The notes below the pieces were generated by a model. That model worked only from the letters and a program-made list of their open reading frames with translations. It had not been told where the DNA came from and ran no database searches. Position numbers and translations under genes: made by a program. From Phytohabitans kaempferiae (GTDB lineage: Bacteria > Actinomycetota > Actinomycetes > Mycobacteriales > Micromonosporaceae), in assembly GCF_042433955.1 (NCBI RefSeq), contig NZ_JBHLUH010000061.1:186001-250000 (forward strand): a DNA stretch of 64,000 bases, read 5' to 3'. This document shows positions 1 to 7,493 of this stretch, in pieces; position 1 is the stretch's first letter; every line of letters begins with the position of its first letter.

Positions 1-120
1 GCCTGGCGGATACCGTGGCTGCCGCTCGCCATCACGGTGGTCCTGGCGCCCGTGGCCGCCGTGCTGTTCGCCGCAGTCCTGACCCGCCCACGGCTCGTGC
101 TGGTCCGCCGCCTCGGCTGA
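1..120 (+). CDS. C-terminus of a membrane protein (possibly ABC permease, FtsX-like), 5' truncated
   Basis: The first 39 codons of the window read open in frame 1 to TGA at 118-120. They give one long hydrophobic segment followed by a short basic tail ending VRRLG, as expected for the last membrane helix and cytoplasmic end of a transporter permease. The upstream part is outside the window, so the family cannot be fixed; FtsX-like permeases often end this way, but that is only a guess. The stop codon lies inside a 14-bp inverted repeat shared with the stop of the convergent gene. Confidence 0.45.
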   Translation, partial: AWRIPWLPLAITVVLAPVAAVLFAAVLTRPRLVLVRRLG

Positions 121-192
121 GCGCCCCAGCTCGGCGCGGTCCCACGGCGAGCGGCCCAGGCTGAAGACCTCGTCGACCGGGGCGCTCAGCCG
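114..192. repeat. 14-bp inverted repeat covering two convergent stop codons
   Basis: CGGCTGAGCGCCCC at 114-127 is exactly complementary to GGGGCGCTCAGCCG at 179-192, with a 51-nt loop. The left arm contains the TGA of the first gene and the right arm contains the stop of the FAD oxidoreductase on the other strand. It could act as a long-loop bidirectional terminator. The loop also reads on the minus strand as a peptide-like stretch (VDEVFSLGRSPWDRAELG) that resembles coding sequence, so it may be a fragment of a lost gene. Confidence 0.5.
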
Positions 193-1490
193 GAGACCGG
201 GAAGTTGGGGCGGAACACGTTGTCGGGGTCGTACCGGTGCTTGACCGCCCGCAGCCGGGCGACCACGTCGGGCGTGAAGGCGTCCGCCACGGTCTCGCTC
301 GCGTGCAGGAACGTGAAGGGCTTGCGGCCGCTGGTGGGCATCGCGGCGGCGAGGCTCCGCTGCCGGGCGGAGATCGCCGCGGCCACGTCCGGGTCGGTGG
401 GGATGCCCAGCGTGTAGAGGATGTACGGCTCGGCGAGCGGGCCGTGCGGACCGCCCGACGGCTGGGCCAGCGCGCCGCCGAGGTGGCGCACCTGCACGGC
501 CAGCAGGGGAGCGATCGGGTCGGCGAGCAGGGCGGCGGCAGCGCTGTCGTCGAGGTGGGTCAGCAGGTCACCGCGGGACAGGCCGGGACTCGGATCGGTG
601 GGCTCGTCGGTGATCGCGCCCAGCTCGGCGACGGACATCGGCTGCCGGCTGTCGGTGAGCGGCGCCGGCAGCCGGTCGAGCGGGGCCAGCAGCTCCCGCG
701 CCTCGCCCTCCGGGCCGAGGTGGGTGACGTCGACCGCGACCATCGGCTCGGCGCCGGGGATGTGCAGCAGGTCGAGCCAGAGGGTCAGCTCGTCGGGGGC
801 GGTCGCCGTGATCCGCCGGAAGGCGTCGAGGACCGCGGGGGCGTGCGCGCCGGTCCACAGTGTACGGCCGCCGAAGAGCGCCGGTGCCGCCCGCAGCTCC
901 AGCTCCAGCGCGGTGACGATGGCGAAGTCGCCGCCGGCGCCGCGCATCGCCCAGAACAGGTCCGGGTCGGTGCCGGCGTCCACGCGCCGCCGCTGCCCCT
1001 CGGCGTCGACGATCTCGAAGGCGGTGACGCTGTCGGCGACCCAGCCGTACCGGCGGCCGAACCAGCTCACCCCGCCGCCGAGCGCGACGCCGGTGACGCT
1101 GACGATCGGTGAGCTGCCGGGCAGGCCGGTGAGGCCGTGTGCCGCCGCGGCGGCCTGGAGGCGGCCGGACGGCACGCCCGCGCCGACCCGCGCTCGGCGC
1201 GCGGCCGGGTCGAGCTCCAGCGCGTCGAGGCGGCCGGTGCGCAGCAGGATCGTGCCGCCGGTGCGGCCGGTGGCGCCGTGCCCGTTGGGCTGCGTCGCGA
1301 CGCCGAGCCCGGCCGACCGGGCGTACCGCACCAGCGCGGCCACGTCGTCGGCGTCGGCCGCCTCGACCACGGCCGCGACCGGCTGCTCGACCGCCACGTT
1401 CCAGGGGCGGCGGGCGGCGTCGAAGTCGGCGTCGCCGGGCAGCCAGACCTGGCCGCGAACGGCGGAGGCCAGGGAGTGCGGGGCGTTCAT
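186..1490 (-). CDS. FAD-binding oxidoreductase (PCMH-type FAD domain plus BBE C-terminus)
   Basis: This 434-residue protein has the layout of berberine-bridge/6-hydroxynicotine-oxidase-like flavoenzymes. A PCMH-type FAD domain covers about residues 35-205, with NGHGATG around His71 (the usual 8-alpha-histidyl FAD attachment residue) and GVALGGGVSWFGRRYG at about 134-149. A substrate domain follows, and a BBE segment ends YDPDNVFRPN near the C-terminus. The Cys that makes a second flavin bond in bicovalent members is absent (GSSPIVSVTG), so attachment is probably monocovalent. The ATG at 1488-1490 follows a GGGAAGG ribosome site. The substrate is unknown. The gene is probably repressed by the adjacent Rrf2 protein, because both promoters carry the same CTGGA-N9-TCCWG palindrome. 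Confidence 0.88.
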   Translation of the reverse strand: MNAPHSLASAVRGQVWLPGDADFDAARRPWNVAVEQPVAAVVEAADADDVAALVRYARSAGLGVATQPNGHGATGRTGGTILLRTGRLDALELDPAARRARVGAGVPSGRLQAAAAAHGLTGLPGSSPIVSVTGVALGGGVSWFGRRYGWVADSVTAFEIVDAEGQRRRVDAGTDPDLFWAMRGAGGDFAIVTALELELRAAPALFGGRTLWTGAHAPAVLDAFRRITATAPDELTLWLDLLHIPGAEPMVAVDVTHLGPEGEARELLAPLDRLPAPLTDSRQPMSVAELGAITDEPTDPSPGLSRGDLLTHLDDSAAAALLADPIAPLLAVQVRHLGGALAQPSGGPHGPLAEPYILYTLGIPTDPDVAAAISARQRSLAAAMPTSGRKPFTFLHASETVADAFTPDVVARLRAVKHRYDPDNVFRPNFPVSG

Positions 1491-1513
1491 GGTGGATCCT
1501 TCCCTCTGAATTC

Positions 1514-1532
1514 CTGGATATTTGACATCCTG
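1514..1532. promoter_or_regulatory. Operator for the FAD oxidoreductase gene (Rrf2-type)
   Basis: CTGGA-N9-TCCTG, 24-42 bp upstream of the ATG of the FAD oxidoreductase. It is a near-perfect inverted repeat, one base away from the perfect CTGGA-N9-TCCAG found in the Rrf2 gene's own promoter (2091-2109). Similarity continues outside the palindrome (CTGGATAT in both). Confidence 0.7.
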
Positions 1533-1602
1533 AATATGGTCCGCGCGAGCCCGTGCGGAGCGGGGGCGGAGGAGCGGTGAGGTGGTCCGCCGGCGGGTCC
1601 GG

Positions 1603-2088
1603 TCAGGCGCGCAGCGCGGCGAACCTGTTGACCGTGTTGCCCGGCGTCGCGGGGTAGTGGCGCTCGACCCGCGCCTTCAGGTCGGCCAGGGTCTGCCCGG
1701 CCAGCTCGCCCCGCCAGGCCAGGTCGGCCCGCCGCATCGCCTGGGACACGAGGCAGGACTCACGGTAGTCGGCTGCGGGGTCGGCGCCCGGACCCCGCTT
1801 GAGCAGTTGGTCGCACCGGAACGCCTCCTCGGCGCCCTCGATCGCGACCACCACGTCGAGCAGCGTGATGCGCTCGGGGCTGCGGGCGAGCTGGAAGCCG
1901 CCGCGCGGGCCGGAGGTGGACGAGACGATGCCGGCGCGCGCCAGCGCCTGCAACTGCTTGTTGAGGTATGCGGCCGGCAGGCTGTAGAACTCGGCCAGCT
2001 TCGCCGCCGGGACCGCCTGGCCGATGGGGAGCCAGCTGAGGTTGAGGCAGCTGTGCAGGGCCCACTCCACCCCTTCGCTCATCCGCAT
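1603..2088 (-). CDS. Rrf2 family transcriptional regulator
   Basis: This 161-residue protein starts MRMSEGVEWALH and has the N-terminal winged helix of Rrf2/IscR/NsrR regulators (LNLSWLPIGQAVPAAKLAE, then LQALARAGIVSSTSGPRGGFQLAR as recognition helix and wing). Two Cys are visible in the C-terminal half (FRCDQ and RESCLVS), fewer than the three that ligate the Fe-S cluster in IscR/NsrR, so cluster binding is doubtful. The ATG at 2086-2088 was chosen because it lies 6 nt after a TACTGT -10 box, as in leaderless actinobacterial mRNAs; a second in-frame ATG is at 2082. It probably represses itself and the FAD oxidoreductase. Confidence 0.87.
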   Translation of the reverse strand: MRMSEGVEWALHSCLNLSWLPIGQAVPAAKLAEFYSLPAAYLNKQLQALARAGIVSSTSGPRGGFQLARSPERITLLDVVVAIEGAEEAFRCDQLLKRGPGADPAADYRESCLVSQAMRRADLAWRGELAGQTLADLKARVERHYPATPGNTVNRFAALRA

Positions 2089-2090
2089 AA

Positions 2091-2109
2091 CTGGACAGTA
2101 CATATCCAG
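2091..2109. promoter_or_regulatory. Autoregulatory operator of the Rrf2 gene
   Basis: A perfect inverted repeat, CTGGA-N9-TCCAG, overlaps the -10 hexamer and transcription start of the Rrf2 gene, where bound repressor would block RNA polymerase. A near-identical copy lies upstream of the FAD oxidoreductase at 1514-1532. Confidence 0.75.
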
Positions 2110-2124
2110 AATTAGGTCTGGCAA
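2095..2124 (-). promoter_or_regulatory. Leaderless promoter of the Rrf2 gene
   Basis: On the minus strand a TTGCCA -35 box (2119-2124) and a TACTGT -10 box (2095-2100) are separated by 18 bp. Six further bases separate the -10 from the ATG at 2088, so the transcript would begin at the start codon; no Shine-Dalgarno sequence is present, which agrees. Confidence 0.6.
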
Positions 2125-2140
2125 GCGGCGCCCGCCGGTG

Positions 2141-2941
2141 TCACCTCCGGCGCCGCCGCCACGCGGTCACGGCCAGCGCCGTCACGGCGAGGGCGAGCAC
2201 CACGGGTACGCCCCACGGGTAGCGGGCGGTCGTCGCCACCACCTGGACGGTACTGCCGGCGCTGGTGACCTCGCCGGTGACCGTGTACGTGCCGGTCGAC
2301 AGCGGCGGCAGCTCGACCGGCACCGCGATCGTCCGCTCCTCGCCGGGCGCCAGGTCGGGCACGGCGGGGGCCGCGACGAAACCGGTGGGCGCGCTGCCCC
2401 GGCCGGCGGTCACCGAGAGCGCGACCGGCGCGGGCGCGGGCGAGTCGTTGCGCAGCCGGAGTACGAGCGTGCGGGTCGACGCCCAGCCGAGCCGGTCCGG
2501 CCAGGAGCCGCCACCGTCCAGGCTCGCGGCCACGAGCACCGGGGCGGCCTGGCTCCGGCCTCCGCTCGCCGAGGGCGCCGCCGCGCCGGTGACCGCGAAC
2601 GGTGTCGTGGCGACCGTGGCGCGGTCGAGGCTGGTGGCCCGGATCGCGCACGGGCAGCCGCCGGGCGGCGCGGCGACGGTGAGTGCGGTGCCGGCCGTGC
2701 CGGTGGGGGATACGTACGTCTGCACGGCGCTGTCCATCGCGCAGCCCGCCGAGCCGCCGTCCGGCGCGCCGCCGCAGAGTTCGACCGTGACCGTGCCCGG
2801 TGGCCAGGCGGCGAGGCGGACGAGCACGCGGTCACCGGGGGCCGCCTGGGCGCGGTCGGCGGTCACCGCCGGGGCGGCCGGCGCGGCCGGGGCGGGGGCC
2901 AGCGCGAGCGCCGCCGCGAGGATCCACAGTGGAGTGCTCAT
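2141..2941 (-). CDS. Membrane-anchored secreted protein of the heme locus
   Basis: A 266-residue protein with signal peptide MSTPLWILAAALALAPAP, a neocarzinostatin-like N-terminal beta domain with four Cys, a second beta domain around residues 140-230 resembling NEW3/DUF916-type Ig folds (LRLRNDSPAPAPVALSV, then LAPGEERTIAVPV), and a final membrane helix ending in WRRRRR. The start at 2941 puts the signal peptide at the N-terminus; the upstream in-frame ATG at 2971 would add ten non-hydrophobic residues. It is the last gene of the leftward set beginning with the HtaA-domain gene, so a surface role beside heme capture is likely, but no enzyme signature is visible. Confidence 0.72.
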   Translation of the reverse strand: MSTPLWILAAALALAPAPAAPAAPAVTADRAQAAPGDRVLVRLAAWPPGTVTVELCGGAPDGGSAGCAMDSAVQTYVSPTGTAGTALTVAAPPGGCPCAIRATSLDRATVATTPFAVTGAAAPSASGGRSQAAPVLVAASLDGGGSWPDRLGWASTRTLVLRLRNDSPAPAPVALSVTAGRGSAPTGFVAAPAVPDLAPGEERTIAVPVELPPLSTGTYTVTGEVTSAGSTVQVVATTARYPWGVPVVLALAVTALAVTAWRRRRR

Positions 2942-3017
2942 GCCCGTCCCCGCCTGGCCGCGGGCGGGCATGAGGCTTCGCCCGCGCCGAGTTCGATGAT
3001 TCGCTCGCCGCGCTCGC

Positions 3018-4013
3018 TCATCCGGCGCGCCGGCGGCGGAGCGTACGGACCCGCCGGGCGACCAGCACCACCGCGACGACGGCCAGCAGCGCGACCCAGA
3101 GCCACGGCACGGCCCACTGCCCGGCGGAGCGGGTGACCGCCGGCAGCTTGCTGTCCGCTGTGGACGCCTCGACGGTGACCCGGATGCCGAGCCGCCCGGC
3201 GGGGACGATCCCGTTGACCTGCTCGGTGATCGTGATGGCCGAGCCGGGCAGCAGCTCGGGCAGGCGGGCCGGCTCGGTGCCGGCGAGCTTCCAGCCGAAC
3301 GGTGCCTGGATCTGGACGTGGCCGGAGCCGGCGACCCGTACGTTGCCGGTGTTGCGGACCCGGTACATCACGACGACGGGCGCGGTGCCGACCGGGTTCA
3401 GCGGGTTCTCGTAGCCGATCTTCATCGCCTCGACCTGCACGGCCGGGCGTACGGCACCGGCGACCCGAAGGTAGATCCGCGCGGCGACGCGGCGGTCCAG
3501 GTTGACCCGGCCACCACCGCCGGCCTGCGCCTGCACGACCGAGGCGACGATGCCGCCGGCGTGGTCGCCAGGGCTGGCGTTGGCCGGCACGGTCAGCTGG
3601 AACGGGATGACGACCCGCTTGCCGGCGGCCACCTGGTACGCGCGCGCGCCGAACGACGTCCACGCGCCCACGTCGGCCGCCCGGTGGCTGGCCGGCTGGA
3701 GGGCGAAGCTCCCGTCGGCGGTGGTGTACGCGTCCGAGCCGTACACCGCGAAGGTCATCGGCTGCGTGCCGAGGTTGGTGACCGCGACCCGGTCGTCGAT
3801 CCGCTGGCCGGGCGCGGCGTCGTAGACGAAGTAGCTGCGGCCGGTCGGACCGTCCTTTCCGGACGGTTGCACGGCCCAGGTGAAGCCGGCGTCCGCGGCC
3901 GGCGCCGGAGTGGGGGCCGCAGCGGCCGGCGGTGCGGCCACGAGCACCGCGAGCAGGCCGGCCAGCGCGGCGAAGAGGTGCGCGGAAGGGCACCTTCCGG
4001 TCGTACGTCTCAT
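3018..4013 (-). CDS. DUF916 (WxL peptidoglycan-domain-like) surface protein
   Basis: A 331-residue protein with signal peptide (residues 1-33, ending AAPPAAAAP), a DUF916/WxL-interacting-protein type beta domain at about 40-290 (FTWAVQPSG, YDAAPGQRIDDRVAVTNLG, then LTVPANASPGDHAGGIVAS), one transmembrane helix near 300-320 and a basic tail RRVRTLRRRRAG. In Firmicutes, DUF916 proteins sit in the wall with WxL proteins; here the gene lies 58 bp downstream of an IdeR-controlled HtaA gene. The ATG at 4011-4013 has a GGAAGGG ribosome site. It probably anchors or presents the neighbouring surface proteins. Confidence 0.8.
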   Translation of the reverse strand: MRRTTGRCPSAHLFAALAGLLAVLVAAPPAAAAPTPAPAADAGFTWAVQPSGKDGPTGRSYFVYDAAPGQRIDDRVAVTNLGTQPMTFAVYGSDAYTTADGSFALQPASHRAADVGAWTSFGARAYQVAAGKRVVIPFQLTVPANASPGDHAGGIVASVVQAQAGGGGRVNLDRRVAARIYLRVAGAVRPAVQVEAMKIGYENPLNPVGTAPVVVMYRVRNTGNVRVAGSGHVQIQAPFGWKLAGTEPARLPELLPGSAITITEQVNGIVPAGRLGIRVTVEASTADSKLPAVTRSAGQWAVPWLWVALLAVVAVVLVARRVRTLRRRRAG

Positions 4014-4036
4014 GGCAGGTGCCCTTCCACGCTTAT

Positions 4037-4087
4037 CTCAGGAGAGGGTGGTTCTCAGGAGAGGGTGGTTCTCAGGAGAGGGTGAGG
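4037..4087. repeat. Three tandem 17-bp units over the HtaA stop codon
   Basis: The unit CTCAGGAGAGGGTGGTT occurs at 4037-4053 and 4054-4070; a third copy at 4071-4087 diverges in its last bases. The third copy encodes the last residues and stop of the HtaA-domain protein on the minus strand, so the two copies beyond it are duplications of the gene's 3' end, stop included. Confidence 0.85.
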
Positions 4088-5562
4088 GTGAGGGTCGCGG
4101 TGTAGTCGCCCGGCACGGTGGACGCGGGCACGCCGAGGCCCAGGTCCGCACCGCACTGGAACTGCCCCGCGCTCACCCCGGCCGCCGACGAGCACAGCGT
4201 GCGCGCGGTGCCGAGGCCGGAGCCCGGTTCGGCCACGCCGCCCGGCGTGACCGTGCCGGCGCCGCCGGCCAGCCCGTCCTCCACCACCGACGCGCTCGGC
4301 GTCCAGCCGAGGTTGTCGGCGGCGATCGTGCCGCCCAGCGGGCTGCTGAACGCCTCGACCTGACCGACGAGGCTCCACCCGGCGTTGGTGCCGCGCAGGT
4401 CCTTGACGGTCACGGCGTTGAGGCCACCGGTGGCCACCGCGCCCGGCTGCACCGCCGACAGGGCGACGCTCCCGCCGGCCGAGGTCAGCGTGAGCGGACC
4501 GGTGGCGAGCACCTGCGCGGTGATCTCCTGCTCCGCCGCCGTGCCGCCCGGCTCGCCCGAACCGGCGAAGGTGATCGCCGTCTCGGTGTCCTGGGACCGG
4601 TCGGCGGAGCCGTGCGCCGCGAACGTCAGCACGTAGCACGGGGTAGCGTTGCAGTCCACCGCCGTACCGGTGCCGTCGGTGTACGTGGCGCTGACCTCGA
4701 GCGTGGTGCTGAAGGTGCCGTCCGGGTTGAGCACGTCGGCCCCGCCCGCCCGGACCCACTTCGCGGACTTGTAGTACGCCGCGTTCGTCCAGTAGTCCGC
4801 GCGCTTGGGGCCGAAGACCACGTAGACGCCGGCGCCGGCCGCGTTGAAGCCGGAGCCGTTCACGGTGACCGTGGCGCCGGCCGGGTCCAGGTTGGACACC
4901 GGTGTGACGCTCACCGCCGGACCCGTCGGCTCGCCGCCACCGCCGGGGGCGGTGACCGCGAACGAGAGCGGGTCGAGCGCGGTGCCGGCGGTGTAGAAGC
5001 CGGCGAACGCCGACGCGCCGGTCTCCGTCATCGTGGTGGCCAGGTTGGACCACGTGACGGTGTCACCGGCCACGGCCGGCTCGGCGAGGGCGATCGTGGC
5101 GATCTCCGCCTGCTCGACGTGCACCGGCTCGAAGCCGCCGCCGCTGACCTCCAGGTCGACGTCGCCGAGCAGCGAGCCCGATGTGCCGTTGAGCACCACT
5201 GTCGGGTTCGACAGTGTGATCTCGAAGAAGTGCGCCGGGTACGAGAACACCACCGTGCCGCCGTAGTGGACGGTGGTGGCTCCGGTCGCGGCGTCGTACG
5301 TACCGCCGGTGGCGGTGAACCGGAACGTGCCGTCGGCGTTACGGGTCGCCCCGTCGCTCACGCCGATCGGCGGGTTGCCGTTGCCGGTGGATACGTACGC
5401 GCGGAACGACGCCTTGAAGCCCCAGTCGAGCGTCCCGCCCGTGATGTCGGCGGGAGCCGCCGACGCGGGTGCGACGGCGGCGATCGAGGCGGCCGCTCCG
5501 ACCGCGGCGGCTGCGGCCCAGCGAAGCGACCGGCCGATACGGCCGGCGGTATGTCTGCCCAT
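4072..5562 (-). CDS. HtaA-domain heme-binding surface protein
   Basis: This 496-residue secreted protein has a signal peptide at about 1-35 (MGRHTAGRIGRSLRW and an Ala-rich core) and an HtaA domain at about 36-190 (GGTLDWGFKASFRAYV, then TATGGTYDAATGATTVHYGG). A neocarzinostatin-like fold follows at about 215-345 with a CNATPC Cys pair, then a C-terminal beta domain. HtaA domains in corynebacteria bind heme and pass it to HmuT. No C-terminal membrane helix is visible. The ATG at 5562 was chosen over 5643 because it starts the signal peptide and follows AAGGAAAGG. It diverges from the hmuTUV-type operon, with two IdeR boxes between them, so it should be induced by iron shortage. Confidence 0.87.
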   Translation of the reverse strand: MGRHTAGRIGRSLRWAAAAAVGAAASIAAVAPASAAPADITGGTLDWGFKASFRAYVSTGNGNPPIGVSDGATRNADGTFRFTATGGTYDAATGATTVHYGGTVVFSYPAHFFEITLSNPTVVLNGTSGSLLGDVDLEVSGGGFEPVHVEQAEIATIALAEPAVAGDTVTWSNLATTMTETGASAFAGFYTAGTALDPLSFAVTAPGGGGEPTGPAVSVTPVSNLDPAGATVTVNGSGFNAAGAGVYVVFGPKRADYWTNAAYYKSAKWVRAGGADVLNPDGTFSTTLEVSATYTDGTGTAVDCNATPCYVLTFAAHGSADRSQDTETAITFAGSGEPGGTAAEQEITAQVLATGPLTLTSAGGSVALSAVQPGAVATGGLNAVTVKDLRGTNAGWSLVGQVEAFSSPLGGTIAADNLGWTPSASVVEDGLAGGAGTVTPGGVAEPGSGLGTARTLCSSAAGVSAGQFQCGADLGLGVPASTVPGDYTATLTLTLS

Positions 5563-5600
5563 GCGTGTGTGCCTTTCCTTCTCGACGCGAACAAGCGTGA

Positions 5601-5619
5601 TTAGGCTAGGCTCGCCTAA
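5601..5619. promoter_or_regulatory. IdeR/DtxR iron box 1 (HtaA side)
   Basis: TTAGGCTAGGCTCGCCTAA matches the IdeR/DtxR consensus TTAGGTTAGGCTAACCTAA at 16 of 19 positions. It lies 39 bp upstream of the HtaA-domain start, where iron-loaded IdeR would block the leftward promoter. Confidence 0.85.
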
Positions 5620-5669
5620 CTTTCCTGCAAATCCTCTGAACACCCGCTTGCGCGAGCCTCATGATCCAA

Positions 5670-5688
5670 TTAGGTTAGCCTAACCAAA
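5670..5688. promoter_or_regulatory. IdeR/DtxR iron box 2 (hmu side)
   Basis: TTAGGTTAGCCTAACCAAA departs from the consensus at the variable centre and one outer base only. It sits 12 bp upstream of the rightward gene starting at 5701. With box 1 it should make the whole heme locus iron-repressed. Confidence 0.9.
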
Positions 5689-5700
5689 TCGGGAGGCGGA

Positions 5701-6501
5701 ATGCGCAGCTTGGCAGCCGTGGCGACGCTCCTGGCCGGCGTGGTCCTGTTCGCCGCCGGCCCGGCGTACGCCGACACCACCGCCCGCGGTCCGGGCGGCC
5801 AGAGGCTGACCGTCAGCAAGACCAGCGGGCTCGACCGCGCGGGCGAGACGGTCACCGTCTCCGGCGCCGGGTACGACGTCGACAAGGGCATCTACGTCGC
5901 GTACTGCGTCGACAACGGCGCCGGCGCCGTGCCCACGCCCTGCGGCGGCGGTGCCGACATGAGCGGGAGCCTCGGCGCCTCGCACTGGATCTCCTCCAAC
6001 CCGCCCTCGTACGGGGAGGGGCTGGCCGTCCCCTATGGAGCGGGCGGCTCGTTCCGCGTGCGGGTGAAGGTGACCACGAAGATCGGAGACGTCGACTGCA
6101 CGGCCCGCCGCTGTTCGGTCGTGACCCGCACGGACCACACCCGGACCAGTGACCGGACGCAGGACGTCCGCATTCCGGTGACGTTCGCGGGAGCGGCGGG
6201 CGGCGGCACGCGCACCACCGCGCCGGCCGCCAAGCCGCCGGCGCCCGAGCGGACCACGGCGGCCCCGCCCCGCACCAACACCTCCGCACCGGCGACCTCG
6301 GCGCCGGCCGGTGCGGCACCGGTGGTCACCGGCGCGCCGCAGGGCACGGCTGCGGCACCGGCCACCGACGCCCCGCTGGCCGTGACCCGGGTCAGCGACA
6401 GCACCTCCGCCGGACGGTGGTGGACGGGGACCGTCGCCGTGCTGGGCGCCCTGGTGCTCGTACTCCTGCTGATGCTGTGGCGCCGCGGGCGGCGAGCGTG
6501 A
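5701..6501 (+). CDS. Membrane-anchored surface protein of the heme operon (neocarzinostatin-like)
   Basis: A 266-residue protein with a signal peptide (1-24, ending AYAD), a neocarzinostatin-like beta domain at about 35-165 with Cys pairs in CVDNGAGAVPTPC and CTARRC, a long Pro/Thr/Ala stalk (170-235), one membrane helix (240-260) and a basic end WRRGRRA. The same fold with the same Cys spacing occurs in the HtaA protein across the promoter. It is first in the IdeR-controlled operon and its stop overlaps the start of the hmuT-like gene (GTGA), so it is probably a wall-spanning partner in passing heme to the membrane. The ATG at 5701 follows GGGAGGCGGA. Confidence 0.8.
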   Translation: MRSLAAVATLLAGVVLFAAGPAYADTTARGPGGQRLTVSKTSGLDRAGETVTVSGAGYDVDKGIYVAYCVDNGAGAVPTPCGGGADMSGSLGASHWISSNPPSYGEGLAVPYGAGGSFRVRVKVTTKIGDVDCTARRCSVVTRTDHTRTSDRTQDVRIPVTFAGAAGGGTRTTAPAAKPPAPERTTAAPPRTNTSAPATSAPAGAAPVVTGAPQGTAAAPATDAPLAVTRVSDSTSAGRWWTGTVAVLGALVLVLLLMLWRRGRRA

Positions 6502-7493
6502 GGCGGGCCCTGCTCGCGGCGGCGCTGGTCCTCGCCGGATGCGGCGCGCCCGCGCCGGCGACCCCGACCGCCGGCGGCTGCGGCCCGGCCACGGCGGTGG
6601 TGGAGTCGACCGACGTGGTGCCGGTCGGCGCCGACCCGGGCAGCGCCCTGCCGGCGACCGTGACCTCGGCCGACGGGCGCGCGGTGACGGTCCGCGACGC
6701 GAGCCGGATCCTGCCGGTCAACCTCTACGGCTCGATCGCCGAAATCGTATTCAGCCTCGGGCTGGGCGACCGGGTGGTGGGGCGGGACACCTCCACCACC
6801 TTCGCCGCGGCGGCCGACCTGCCGCTGGTCACCCCCGCCGGGCACGACCTCTCCGGCGAGGCCGTCCTCAAGCTCAACCCGACCGTGGTACTCGCCGACG
6901 ACAGCATCGGTCCGCCCGAGGTCTTCAACCAGCTGCGCCGTTCCGGGATCGCGGTCGTGCTGATCGACGACGAGCAGACGCTGGCCGCGGTGCCCCGCCA
7001 CATCCGCGCGATCGCCGCCGCCCTCGGCGTGCCCGCCGCCGGTGAGGCGCTGGTCGCCCGGGTCGACGGGGAGATCGCCGAGGCCCGCCGCGCGGCGCCC
7101 GAGGGCGGCCCGCCACCACGGATCGCGTTCCTCTACGTGCGCGGCACCGCCGGCGTCTACCTGATGGGCGGCAAGGGCGCCGGCTCCGACGAGATGATCG
7201 CGGCGATCGGCGGGGTCGACACCGGTACGGAGATCGGGCTGGAGAAGTTCCGGCCGATGACCAGCGAAGGGCTGATCAACGCGGCGCCCGACGTGCTCCT
7301 GGTGATGTCGGAAGGGCTCGCCTCGGTCGGCGGCGTCGACGGGCTGCTCAAGCTGCCCGGAGTCGCCCAGACGCCGGCCGGGCGGCAGCGCCGCGTCGTG
7401 GACATGGACGACGGGATGCTGCTCAACTTCGGCGCCCGTACCGGCCGCGCGATCCAGGCGCTGGCCAAGGCCGTGTACGAGTCCTGCCGGTGA
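6498..7493 (+). CDS. hmuT: Heme ABC transporter substrate-binding lipoprotein
   Basis: A 331-residue class III binding protein. The GTG at 6498 overlaps the previous stop (GTGA) and opens a lipoprotein signal ending LVLAGC (Cys15). The binding core has the family pattern ASRILPVNLYGSIAEIVFSLGLGDRVVGRD, LVTPAGHDLSGEAVLKLNPTVV split by the usual long helix, and late RTGRAIQALAKAVYE. Together with the permease and ATPase that follow by overlapping start/stop codons, it matches HmuT of heme importers; the HtaA neighbour supports heme rather than siderophore. Specificity is inferred from context. Confidence 0.87.
   Translation: MRRALLAAALVLAGCGAPAPATPTAGGCGPATAVVESTDVVPVGADPGSALPATVTSADGRAVTVRDASRILPVNLYGSIAEIVFSLGLGDRVVGRDTSTTFAAAADLPLVTPAGHDLSGEAVLKLNPTVVLADDSIGPPEVFNQLRRSGIAVVLIDDEQTLAAVPRHIRAIAAALGVPAAGEALVARVDGEIAEARRAAPEGGPPPRIAFLYVRGTAGVYLMGGKGAGSDEMIAAIGGVDTGTEIGLEKFRPMTSEGLINAAPDVLLVMSEGLASVGGVDGLLKLPGVAQTPAGRQRRVVDMDDGMLLNFGARTGRAIQALAKAVYESCR

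Noticed and set aside
2089..2124. Upstream start of the Rrf2 gene at 2124
   Set aside because: It would place the -35, -10 and operator inside the coding region. MRMSEG is the normal family start.
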